From Echinococcus granulosus (taxonomy: Eukaryota > Platyhelminthes > Cestoda > Cyclophyllidea > Taeniidae): a stretch of 64,000 nucleotides of DNA. Position 1 is the first letter of the stretch. Every line of letters starts with the position of its first letter. Below are positions 12,899 through 24,500 of this stretch, in pieces. The notes below the pieces were generated by a model. The model was not told the DNA's origin. It searched no databases and saw only the letters and a list, made by a program, of their open reading frames with translations. The position numbers and the translations under genes are program-made. Location: assembly GCF_000524195.1 (NCBI RefSeq), contig NW_020170526.1:14721-78720 (forward strand), in the 5' to 3' direction.

Positions 12899-14013
12899 TC
12901 AAAAAATAACACCATTCGCATTGGGCATAGATCCACCTACTGTGCTCATGAAATGCTTAAATTGCTTACTTAAAAAGTAACTCAACTCAAAGCACGATGT
13001 CCTGAAAGAAGAGTGAATTAACTCTGGAAAGAATGGATTAACAACGAAAAACAAGCGTACAATCATGGCAGCAGCCGCAACGCCAAGCATTGAGCCGACG
13101 ATTACATCAGTTGGACGATGCCAATTATCCTGAATCCGCGTTAAGCAGATGTAATAGGCGATGATGGCAACAGAGATCTGGAAGAAGGCCTTAAGCATTG
13201 GTATGGGGCATTTTGGGAAGCGAATTTGCAGGTAAAACTAAAAAGGGGAAATAGGTAGAACTAGCAGGACGATAACAGCAAACTCGGTACAAAAAAATGG
13301 ACCTTACTGCTGTCATGGCCGCACCCCAAGCAGAGGCAGATGAATGACCGGAAGGAAAAGACATTCTGCAAAGGAAGTAATAAGATAGATGATCTAGGAA
13401 GCAATCGACTAAAATACCTGGCTTCCTCAATCAGCCGAGCATTATCGGCGGAGCAAATGATTACGGGCTGGTAGGCCTCGCCAATATTATTACTTGGTTT
13501 ACAAGCCTCGAGGAAAAACGGCCTTAAACTGCCGATAGACTCCTTTCCAACTTGAACGATCAGCAAAACGGCGGCGAACGAGAAGGCCACCAACCCAAGT
13601 AGTTTATAGAGTTGGATGATAACCTTTTGGTGTCAATGTGAGGAAAATCAGAGCTTACAACTGGTATATTGGTGTCTGAGTCTCGAGGAAATCGGTCATG
13701 GTAAGAAATATATATTTCAATTATAAAAATCTGAAAGTAGAGTTAGGTAAGTTCGATGTAACTTACGGCGAGCAGTGGTGCTCCTAGTCCGAAGAATGCG
13801 GCCCAAACCATAGAAACTGTGTTGGGTCGCTGAGGATATGCAATAGTGGTGTCATTTGGAAAGAATCCGCTTTGAAACGGTGCAGTAAACTGAAGAACAA
13901 CAGTAGGTATAGCAACTAGAAAACATGATGAATTTTTCCAGCGAACTCGTACTTAAAATTAACAGTATTATTTCCCCAACAGTATAAAGAGCAAGTTTCC
14001 TAATGGTAGACAT
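12899..14013 (-). CDS. Phospholipid phosphatase (PAP2/LPP family)
   Basis: An integral membrane enzyme that dephosphorylates lipid phosphates such as phosphatidate, lysophosphatidate and sphingosine-1-phosphate at the plasma membrane or ER. Five exons join in phase: 13889-13767, 13730-13659, 13623-13418, 13365-13308 and 13237-12899. All three PAP2 motifs are present: C1 as KESIGSLRP, C2 as FPSGHSS and C3 as TRIQDNWHRPTD (T replaces the usual S). The N-terminal hallmark APFQSGFFPNDTTIAYP matches the LPP pattern PFQRGFF-ND-SI-YP. Several hydrophobic segments surround these, consistent with six membrane spans. The first exon is uncertain. MSTIRKLALYTVGEIILLIL from an ATG at 14013 has the right hydrophobic character for the first span, but its candidate donor (TTAA/gtacga) is out of phase with the next acceptor. 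Introns of 36, 42, 52 and 70 nt occur here. The gene is head-to-head with the bestrophin gene. Confidence 0.88.
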
Positions 14014-14769
14014 GATCACAGATAGTAGCAGATGATTGCTAAAGGGACAATCCAACAATTGCTCTGAGGCGCTTTTTGTAGCAGAAAACCACACCAACGA
14101 ACCCTGAAGACCGCCACCTGAAAACAACTTGTTTTATACTGGCTAACAAAGTTCACCTGAAACTTAACCAATAGTAGAAGAGGATCGCACTAATGAACAC
14201 CAATGAATGTTGTGGAGATGGGGAGTACCAGAGCGAAGAGTGTGCCAAGAGCATTAGAATCAGTTGGTTCCAGCTGGAATTGTGCACAACCGTATTTCCC
14301 TTTCCAAGTACAAATGTGCTGCAAATTGGTTGAGAAAGTGTATTCAGCAGATTTGTTACCCTTAATTACCATGTACTAAAAATGGTGTGAAAAAAATATT
14401 GAAGGGGAGGAAATTCGGTGTCAATATACAAATAATTTCTTGGAAATTCAACAGAAAATCAGCCATCAGTTACTATATTTTTTGCGTATATTTGGTCAGA
14501 AAAAAAGACTAGAAACCTTCCCACTTGCGCCTTTACCCTTTAATTTGTTTGCCGTTGAAGCTTGTGCAATGAGCTTTAGGGTGGCTTCCAGATCACACAA
14601 TTCCATCCAAAAATATGTGTTAAAAAAGCGTTTTAAATAGTGCAAAAAATTTTCAACGCAGTCATTTGTTTTATTGTTTTTTGGTATTTTTTGTTTACCT
14701 TGACGAAATGCCTCTAGGGCTCAAGTCTGGGCGCCGAATTGGATCGTTCCTTCTTCTCAAAAGTAGCAA
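14014..14769. other. Head-to-head intergenic region
   Basis: This holds the presumed promoters of the phospholipid phosphatase (minus) and bestrophin (plus). A minus-strand frame at 14190-14372 ends in a hydrophobic run (LGTLFALVLPISTTFIG) but has no recognisable family and no clear link to the phosphatase exons. Confidence 0.4.
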
Positions 14770-16766
14770 ATGGCGATAACATATTCAAGTGCGGTTGCGA
14801 CTGCATCATACGGTGCATTTTTTCGCCTTCTTTGTCGGTGGAAAGGAAGCATTTATAAACTGATATGGGTTGATTTGCTTGTCTTCTCCATATTGTACTC
14901 CACCATCGCTTTGGTTTACCACCTATCCCCAATATCCTCACCAGGCTTGCTTGAAATGCACAAATATATCCGCAGTTTCCTAGATTATGTTAAATCAATG
15001 TCAAATTCGTTGCCCATCTCTTTCATTCTGGGTTTTTTTGTCACCCTCGTTGTCAGTCGTTGGATAGATCAATTCAACTACCTACCCACATCAGATGGTA
15101 TAAGTTTGTTAACCTGCGCATACATACAGATTCCGGCACGCAAAAGTGATCAAAGGAACCTGGCAGTCATAGCCGATGAAGTGGCAGTCATTCGTGAGAG
15201 CATTGCAAGATACGTGAATTTGGCAGCCGTCTTATGCTTCCAAACCATTGCACCAAATGTGAGGAAAGTGTATGAAAATACGCAGAACTATATTACTAGT
15301 GGCCTTATGACTGAAAAAGAGCACGAATTCTTCGCACAAGTTGATCCACGATACCATCCTTTTTATGTGCCTCTCATGTGGGCAATCACTATTGTTAAAC
15401 GTGCCAAAGTCCATGGCTACATTGCCCATGAAAGACATATGAATGCACTTATTGACGAGATTTTGAAATTCCGTCGTTCATTATTTACTCTTCTTAATTA
15501 CAACAGTGTGCCCATACCTCTTGTCTATACTCAGGTGCGTTAGTTTTGTGTTGTGTGATGCTTCACCAGATGAGTTTTTATTGCGCTCCATTAGCGTTAA
15601 CACTACGTACTTCAGTCAGGAAACTTTTATTGCGTTGACATTAACGTACTATCTCTGCATACGAAATTGGTCCATATTTTTCATGAATTCCTCAATTAGT
15701 TGTCATATAGTTCGCCTTGTCCATACCATGTAAATTGAGATGAAATTCTTTATTTCCGCCTATGGAAATCCGCTGATTGTCCTGGTTTTAAAATTAACGC
15801 AAATAAATTAAAAGTCTAGCCGCAAATTCTGAATGTCCGCAGTAGAGTTTGTCGTAAGTTTCCTTTCTTCCTCCTGTTAAGCGGAATTTTTGACAGTATT
15901 CCCAGTAGAAGCGCTATCATGGAGATGGGGTTGTCGTTTTCAAAAGAGATACTTCATTTATCGCTCTGATAGCAGTGAAATTCCTAGTGTGTTTTCCCAG
16001 TTTAAAGGTGTTGACGTGAGTAGTAATGCCTTGAATGTTAAATTCGTATCCTACAATGACATCTTGCAAGTATAGAACTGATGACACATACTTTCCTCCC
16101 AAGGTGGTGAATATCGGTGTCTACGCGATCTTTGTAATCGCTCTCGTGGGCAGTCAATTCCCTCGCCAACTACCCGAAGTACCGCAATTTTCACTGAACT
16201 CCACTCATGTCCTCCCTAACCCATCCTCGGAACTGCCAAAGCCCATCCTCTATGTGCCTATCTTTTCCCTCCTCGAGATCACCTTTTACCTAGGTTGGCT
16301 CAAGGTCGCCCAGTCCCTCCTCAACCCATTTGGCGATGACGATGAGGACTTTGACCTACTTCCCTTGATGGAGCGCAATTTGGCCATCAGTCTGTGGATG
16401 GTGGACCTACGTCACGGCATGCCAGCACAGTCACCGCATGCAAAACCGCAGGATAACAGCCGTCTGCAAAGTCTCTCATTCACTAAACCAACAGATAGCC
16501 TTTTCTTCCGTCAAGTCGGCCCTTTTGCCTCGGATGCCGATCCGTTAAGTGAGTTGCTTGCCTCAGCTGCACAGCTAGACGTGCCGGGAACACTAACCCC
16601 TGCAGTGCAGGCGGATAACCCCGAGGGAGGTCCTAATCAGGGCTCTGCTGCTATTGCATTTGAACGTAAAGAAAGTCGACGAATGAGCTTCAGCTTGGAT
16701 GAGCCACTGAGGAGGACATCTTCAAGCATGGCGGTAGGAGATTTTAGTTTATGCTCAGTAGTTTAG
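14770..16766 (+). CDS. Bestrophin, calcium-activated chloride channel
   Basis: Bestrophins form pentameric anion channels gated by calcium. Exon 1 (14770-15534) encodes 255 residues without interruption. It opens with MAITYSSAVATASYG, the family start, and carries the pore neck LPISFILGFFVTLVVSRW and the C-terminal VPIPLVYTQV. The donor CAG/gtgcgt is in phase 0. Exon 2 starts at 16104 with VVNIGVYAIF and contains FYLGWLKVAQSLLNPFGDDDEDFD, whose acidic run is the calcium clasp, then LMERNLAISLWMVD. In the neck the first residue is Leu where human BEST1 has Ile76. Exon 2 reads to TAG at 16766, but GCG/gtagga at 16733-16739 could be a donor to a further C-terminal exon, for example 19956-20161. 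Next comes a long serine-, proline- and alanine-rich tail typical of the variable cytosolic end. The ATG sits six bases after a pyrimidine-AG, so trans-splicing is possible. Confidence 0.93.
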
Positions 16767-19700
16767 GATATATTTGCCAGGATTTGAGTCAATTACTTTA
16801 TAGACTATTGCTGGTTAAAGTGTTAATAATTTGCGATATTATTATCAGAGTTCGTTTTGTTCTGTGCTTTTGAAAATTCTTGATGTAGAGCAGAAGTTAG
16901 GCGTGGACGAAAGCATCATGATTTCTGAAATGATGGCACGAAGTGCAGTCGTCGTAAATGAACACGGCCTGATATTTATTAGTAGCTTTTTAGCTGTTCT
17001 GCCAAACGGAACCATAATTCGTGAAGGTTAGAGAGTTGGTGCAGTTAAGCATGTAATTAAAAGGCATTCTATTGTTGCATAACTCCCTTCCTCTTTGGAG
17101 CGTCATGCTTGGCGCTCCCTTTGGTCTTCTTTCTACCTCGATCACCGAAATGTAGTTGCTATTTGAAAAGCTACAGCGATCCAGGAATGGTGGCCAATAA
17201 ATTTCTATGGAGGAGAGAAGATGTGTCTTCTCGCAATAGGTAGTTTACTTAATCGACTCCACTTTATGTNNNNNNNNNNNNNNNNNNNNNNNNNNNNNNN
17301 NNNNNNNNNNNNNNNNNNNNNNNNNNNNNNNNNNNNNNNNNNNNNNNNNNNNNNNNNNNNNNNNNNNNNCGGTGGCTTTGTAAAACCATGTTTGGTACCC
17401 TTTTCTCCTCCTTACTTTCCAGTGCTTTCGATGCGGCTAATCTGTCTTGCAAAGGCGCCCTCACTTAATCAGAATGTGAGGTGGGTGCTAATTTTTCACA
17501 CAACACTTATGGTTCGCCGATGAAACGAGTCCCTTGACGCACCTTTTGAGAGCTTTCGCAGTTTAGTTAGAACTCTAAACACGGAAGTTTGCCTAAAGTC
17601 GGGGAGATTTCTGCAGGCCTACTGCTTTGAGTGTTTATAGATTTATCCATCTACGGAAGATACCTTTCCTTTTTAGCCGTAAGTGATAGCTGTCAACGCA
17701 TATAAGCTTATGTGGTTGTGAATATGTAGGAGTACGAAGTGACGCTTACTAGTGGGTCTGATACACCTACTGGTGCCACCAGTGCTGCGTCCGCAGTTTC
17801 TACAATAATACGTAACTATTCGGATTAGCATTAACATCTTGGAAGCCTGAGAGGTTGTGGATATGTCCAGAAAGCCTCACTGCCTAGACTTTAGTACTTG
17901 AATAGGTAAATGTATGATTAGAACATCATGACGCTACAGCATACCAATCCAGATAGTTTTGTTCCATTTGAAATTACTTTTTTTGTGAATTAGTAACCGT
18001 CATGAGAACAATGTTTGCACTTGTCCTGATTCAATTGCAGAATGTTCTGATCCATAGAGAGGTGTTTTATTACATTCCTGATCACATTGTACAAAGCTAG
18101 TCGTTCACCAGCATCACTGCGCCTATTATAATCATCTTTTGCTCATTTTTTTCAGGAAATTTGACCCTCTGTTCTTTTTTTGTTGCGATTTTGACTGCAT
18201 CTGGTATCTTGTCCTCGTAATCACTCAAACCTTATGTTAAGATAGGGGTGTTTTTTGTAGTATTTCTGATGATTCCTCCTAATCCACGTGTATAATTGAA
18301 CCACGCAACTCTTTTTAGAGATTACATTTGCATTTGGTGTGTCGTGACCATATTGTGCGTGAAATTACTTTTCACGATAATAAGGCGCCTTATCCGGGAT
18401 CGGCCTGCACGACACCAATGGCAGACTTCGTGAGTGTCCGTGCTGTTGACTTCCCGCTTGCACGCGCGCCCACAAGCCCTCACAAATGCTTAACTTGAAC
18501 TACAAAAAGTGCTGCTCCGCTGTGTCCGTCGATGGGAAAGAATGCAGTAATGACGTGTATAACTGATCTCATGTATTCTGCCTCACTAAAATTGGAAGCA
18601 AATTTGTAAACGGTAGGCTACTTACTTGCACAAAATAACAGTGAAGGATATGTTTTGGAGAGGGCTGAGTTAATTAATTTTAATTCACACGACCAAAGAC
18701 AGACATACAGGCAAAGACATTGGAATACAAAAGGCAGGTAAATTTGCATGCAATTAGTGCACAAAAAACGCGACTGCTTTAAAGTCACTTCCGATGGGAG
18801 GTTGATTGCTCCTCTATTGTCTTTATTAAAGCCAATAGGAAAGTAACTGATGCCTAGACAAATATTTCTCCAGACTCTAACAGTAAGATCTGAAATTTGC
18901 CTTAATTCTTCCTCCAGTTACTCAGCAGTATTCCGCGTCTTTAATGATTGAAGAGCAGATTGCTACCCACTGTGCTAAAAAAGGATCCATGAAAGCATCA
19001 CAACTATGGCTAATAGTGGTCCCCATGAAATATGTTATTATTTTGTCCTTTGAAAAGTGTCTATCGTGTGTGCAATCCCTTGTAATCGAATATAGCCCTA
19101 TTTCTCAGTGTAACTCTACACTACTCTTTCTTGGTGACATTGGAACAGATTCTTAATTCTCAAGTCGAATAAGCTCTCTTCAGTGTACGCCCAGTAGGAT
19201 TTCCAACTTATTTGAAGTTGAACACATAAGTTTATTATTTCGTCAAGTTTTGACACTCTCCTATTTGATCGTAGTTGCATAGAACTACATCTGCCTAGTG
19301 ACCTATATGCGATGGAAATGACATTTGGGCAAACACAAATTCACGTAACTTCGTACACTTTCATTTACTACAACTACTACGAATTGTAGATGGCGTAGCG
19401 TCAATAAGTAGAGGTAATTTGTCGCTCCTATTTATTTTGCATTTAAAGATCTTGTGCTCCAATGAACGCTCATATCTGCTGAATCTTTTTAAAGTAGCAC
19501 GGAATTGTCATTTTATTTCAAATTTAGTGACTTCGTTAGTTTTTCCAAAATTTCTACAATTTTTCCTGTTATCGCGAAAGCAAAGGTCAGCTTTAGAACT
19601 GATGAGCAACGGAAACCCGGGAATTGAAATAATAGAACTGTTACCTGCAGTTTTAACTGGCATAAGTGACCGAATCAATTCGACACGCTAAATGCAAATG

Positions 19701-19955
19701 TTGGCAGAATCCTCGAGTGTTCATCATAGAGCCATGTCCTCCTTAAGCTAGATAACCCCCCTTCCCCCCAAAGACTACTAAGTAGTGATTTTCCAAGGTT
19801 GCTCTGCTGTAGAAAAGATACTGAGCATATCAAAACGTTCTTGACTACTAGTTAATGTTTACTAGTACCGAAACTGAATTATTGGAGCAGACAGAAAAGT
19901 GGCTACGAGGTGTAAGCTTAATCAAATTGATAACTCTTGTCCATCATTGTATCAG
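16767..19955. other. No supported coding sequence; 3' flank or intron of bestrophin
   Basis: About 3.2 kb, including the 100-N gap. The frame at 16831-17031 follows an attatcag acceptor-like site but has no recognisable content. The remaining short frames look random. If 19956-20161 is the last bestrophin exon, this is mostly intron, and one exon could be hidden in the gap. Confidence 0.4.
17270..17369. other. Assembly gap (100 N)
   Basis: A run of exactly 100 N, the conventional placeholder for a scaffold gap of unknown length. Confidence 0.98.
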
Positions 19956-20161
19956 TAAACGGCCACGACAGGAAAGCGAAAAACTGGCTCCGTAATATCG
20001 GCCTCACCCAAACTTCTCCCTTGTTTCAGTCCTTCATTCACCTTATCCGACGCAAAAGTAGAGTTCAATCACCGCCTCCTCCGCCTTCCCCCGACACTTC
20101 CTCACGCGCCAGCAGCAGGACCCACCAAACCGCAACCGATGATGAGAAGAGGGAGGCCTGA
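19956..20161 (+). CDS. Candidate C-terminal exon, possibly of bestrophin
   Basis: An acceptor (ttgtatcag) is followed by an open frame entered in phase 1: NGHDRKAKNWLRNIGL, then a basic segment FIHLIRRKSRVQ, five prolines and an S/T/R-rich end before TGA. Codon choice is richer in C and G than the flanks. The nearest plus-strand gene upstream is bestrophin, whose cytosolic tails are variable and proline/serine-rich, so it may be its last exon. The bestrophin exon-2 donor is phase 0, however, so a further exon would be needed between them. The assignment is weak. Confidence 0.35.
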
Positions 20162-21534
20162 AGGCTCTCAGACAATTGAATTTCAGGACCATCTTCGAAA
20201 ACGATATTCGCTCAGTGGCATTACTGACGATATTCAAAATACACTGTGATTTTATCAATGTACGAAATAGTCCCACTTCAAGGGTTTGCTTTAGAGGCGA
20301 TTAAATCTTAAGTGGGGATTAGTGGGTCAAAAGTGGAATAAAAACCCCTACGCATTTCAAGAAATTCTCATTTGAAAGTGAAAGCTTGAGGTGTAAGGCA
20401 GCTTAGAGGCTCAAGGGTTATGGAAGTCGGAGGAAAACTGCTTGCAAGTGGAGGAGCCCACTGCCTCATTTCAAGATGAAATCTCGCAAAACCACATCGC
20501 GTATGCAGTACGTACGCTCCCCCACAATCCCTTAGAGCTCAACTTGAGAGAACACCGCATGCACAATCAAGTCAACAGTTATCCAGCCTGTTCAAATTTT
20601 TGGAGTTAAGGTAGTTTTAACAAGGCGGTACCCGACAGTTCCGCACGTTCTTGAAAGACCATGCGCTGCTGCTGATACCTCAGATGAATATGCCATCAGA
20701 GAATTATAACTCGCGTGTACACCACCCCACCTGCACGCCACCCGTTCCATTCAAGTACCGAATTCATACGACCCAGAACCCCCACCTTCCCGCCCCACCA
20801 GAACCACGAACACAATTTACCAACCCCACCTACGCCTCCGGCATCGGCACTTTGCTATCCTGGTAAGTGGATAACAGCATCCAATCGCTACTGCCAACTT
20901 ATACGGCCTTCACAAAAGTCAATGGCGACAGCCCGAAGGAACACAGCCGCAGATCCCACGCCTTTGTCGACTAAAATCTGTCAAAGTTGACAGCGCCCAA
21001 CCAAGTGTTCTGTCAAGGCCCTAGAAATAAAGGAGCGTGAAGACACGTAGGTTCAAAGGAGTTCGTCTTCCAGGTAGTTTTATTTAGTCGTCCAATTTTT
21101 TTTATAAGATCGTATTTTTAAGCACCTGCCCCAGATTGAGAAAATGAATTCCAAAAATTTCAGATATTCTTCTTTACAATCATAAAGAAGCATTAAAAAC
21201 GAGGGATCATTCATATACAAGTACTTGCTCGTACACCTACAAGGGAAAAGGGAGCATAAGATTGACAAATGACACTCAAGTGAAGTTGTTTCACACTGGG
21301 AAAAAACTCAAACTCGATTTTAAGAGCAAATTGTGGAGCTAATTCCAATTTTCACACAATTAAGTCAAGGGAGAAGGGAAGATGAGTAACTCTCAGTAGA
21401 TGGCTGAGAGTCAACTCAACCAAGGTCATCTAAAAACGAAGTAAATAAAAAGGGAGAAACACGGATAAACCAGGAATATTCAATGCATCCGACTTACCAG
21501 GTAAAGTGGCCAAACTTGCCTAAAAACCAACAAA
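20162..21534. other. 3' flank of PNISR, no supported gene
   Basis: Contains a proline/threonine-coding C-rich stretch at about 20700-20870 with no recognisable product. A minus-strand AATAAA (TTTATT on the plus strand) at 21079-21084, about 450 nt beyond the PNISR stop, is a candidate poly(A) signal. Confidence 0.4.
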
Positions 21535-24500
21535 TTAGCGACGTCGTCTCCTGCTACCACGACGAGATGACGATAACGATGACGAGGAAGAAGACGACGT
21601 GGACGTCGATGAAGGAGATCTATGATGCCTACGGCGCGAATAACTGCGACTACGCAAACGTCTGCTTCGCAATCGACTGCGGCTACGGCTACGTGAACGT
21701 CTGCGCCTCGAGGTACTACGACTTCGTGAATACCTTCGACGTTTGATATCTCGACTGCGTGAACGCCGACGGCTTCTTGAACGCCTGCGGTTTCGAGAGC
21801 GACCACGATGCCTTCCGTGGTTACAGCTACGACTTGACCTCTCATCACTCGTCTCTTTTTCGGATTTCTTCCTAGTACTTCTGCGTTGAGCACTCCGACT
21901 TGTGCGTTTTTTATTCTGTGACAGGGAAGGGGAGGAAGAAGAAGGATGCTCATGTCTGTCGTCTTTCGGCGTTTTTTTCTTGTTCTTCATCTCGACCGAA
22001 TCGCGGTGCTTTTCAGTATCCTTCTTTTTCTCCTTATCTTCTCGCAGTTTTGGAGCATCCCTGCTTGGCTCTAGAACCGATTACAGAAGTTACTATGCAT
22101 ACTTGCATTATCGTTGCTGCTAATGAGTGACTCAGTACACTGACCTCTTTCATTCTCCGTGGAGGGCGTGATGACACTAGGATCTTCAACTTTCGGATGA
22201 GTTTCGTCGGGATCCAATTTTGTAGGGGGTTCAACAACTGCTTCAGATTCGGAAGTTGCTTCTTGTTCACCTTCTCTGTCGGAGTCACTATCACTGGCAT
22301 AAGCAGAGAGACCTTGAAGGAAGATGTTAGGAAATTTCACAAACACTTACCCAACACGCCTACACCAAGTTGTTCAGGGTTATCACTGTCGTTTGAACCG
22401 GGGTCAGTATTATCATGGTCCCCCTCCGAACCACTAGCTAGATCGACGACCGGTCGTTTGCACGCATTACGCGCCTCTTGACACGCCTCTTCAGCCACAT
22501 CGAGAACGAATTTAGTTGTGACATCCAGAAGGACGTCTGTCAGAACTCGGGTGATGCAACGATTCTAAGGGGATGAAAAAAATGCAGACTAACGTACCAG
22601 TTCAGGTATGAAAAGGTTTTCAGGTAGACGCGCGCAGATAGCCAAGTACTCCGCCTCGGTGACGTGAGGGGCTTCGAGCCCACGCTCTGCATCCACAAAT
22701 CCAGAGTTCTGGTTGGACGAAACGAGGTGGGGAGAGGGTTAGGGAGTTAGACCAACTGCACGGTGGTGGTCATGACCGGGGTGGACGAGAAGAGAGTGGG
22801 TGGGGAGAGTGCCTAGACGGGACAGCTTACCGAGACCTTTGTTCGCGGTGAACCGCCGTGAGGGGAGTTGGCGCCCTGGGCGCTAACGTTACCTAAATTA
22901 TCCTCATCATCCTCTTCGTAGCTGGAATCGTCCCTTCCTCCTCCCCTACTTTCCTCGTCCTCATCTTCCTCCATTTCCTCCTCTTCCATCACAACTGCAC
23001 CATCAGCGTCGCGTCTAATATCGCCTCCAGCGCTTAAACTGCCTCCGCTTTCACCTAAAAATTGAAGCCTTTGGAAATCAATTTTCAGCCACCTAGGCAA
23101 CCAGCATTCCAAACTTTCTGTATATTTATAATTAGACAACTTTCACACCCGCATGTCTTTTGCCATCTTCAAGAGTGCCCCGGTACTCTTCTACATTTGA
23201 AACGCACAACTGCCCGTAATATTTCTGCAAAAAAGCAGTTTGCGGTGACTCAAATATAGAGAGGCGATCTACTGTTGCCCAACAGTTTTGCTATATCAAC
23301 TAAACACCGAGGATATGACAAAACTCGGAAAGTTACTAAACAATACCCATCTCATTAAAATTTGCCTTCAAGCAGATGTTTAGAAGAAAAGCAATTGACG
23401 GATAAAACATGGTCACCACAGAACACTGTCCAGTCCTAAGCGATGCTTGGTGGTTTTAATGAGAGCATCGACAACCACTATAGGGGGCTTTTCAGTACCC
23501 GACGATCCTGTTTTCACAGAATTAGTCTATCGGCTTTTTTGTAGGCTTATTCTAAGTCAACATTTAGAATCGCATTCTTCGCAAGGATTACAAAAGTAAC
23601 TCAAAGGCTACAACTGCATGATTTTGGAATGCATAGAAGTAGCTCCCATACGCAAACGGTCACACCGTCAAATAAAATATACAACTGGTATTAGCAAATG
23701 AATTCTTTAGTTGAAGCAAAAGGCAAAAAGTAATGATATTTTTCAGTTTAATAAGCTGTATGGTCACGAGGAGGCGACTCACAAAACTTCAACAGCATCG
23801 AAAAAAAACTCTCCATAACAGTGGAAAGAGAATTGGACAGGAACGTACGGTCTTTGAGAACTTCGCTGGCCTCCAGTTTCTCCTGTTGTTTGCGTTTCTG
23901 TTTTTCCAAACGTTCCAACTCGTCACGCAGCCAGGCGGGCAGAGTACGGCGACGCGCCTCGCCCGTCTCCTTCGGTGGCCAAGCACCCGAGCTCGTCGCC
24001 GCTTCCTCTTTCGAGTGGATAAGAAAAGGAGGCTGATCAGACCAATTACTGCTGATGGAGCCATCACGTAGACGGCCATTCGGCACGCTCAGAGGGTAAC
24101 AGTGAAGAGGTAGGGCACACGTGCATTCAAATGAAGCCTCGATAGTTCATATATAAAAATATTAGTTCCGTTTGTGGCAAGTGAAAATGAGGGCAATCGC
24201 TCGAGAACAATCAAAAGCAAACACGAGAAAATTGGCTTGAGTTAATTAATGGTGCAATTATTATTGTAAAGATACAATGAAAAAGTGCATACCAGAAGAG
24301 GGTTTTACCGACAGAGCAAAGGAATGCAAATTACATTCGTAAACAACCCTCCCCAAATGAGAAAAAAGTAAGAGTTGTAGCAGAGTCCTGTAAAGTACCC
24401 ATGTGGCAAAAAATTAGAAGTAAATAAGGTCACATTGCAGCTACTTTGACAGAGTTGCTCCTCAAATTCATACAGAAACATTAACAGAAAAAGCTACTGG

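Noticed and set aside
14190..14372. Minus-strand frame with a hydrophobic end, considered as the first exon of the phospholipid phosphatase
   Set aside because: It has no donor that fits the next exon's phase and no resemblance to the LPP N-terminus.
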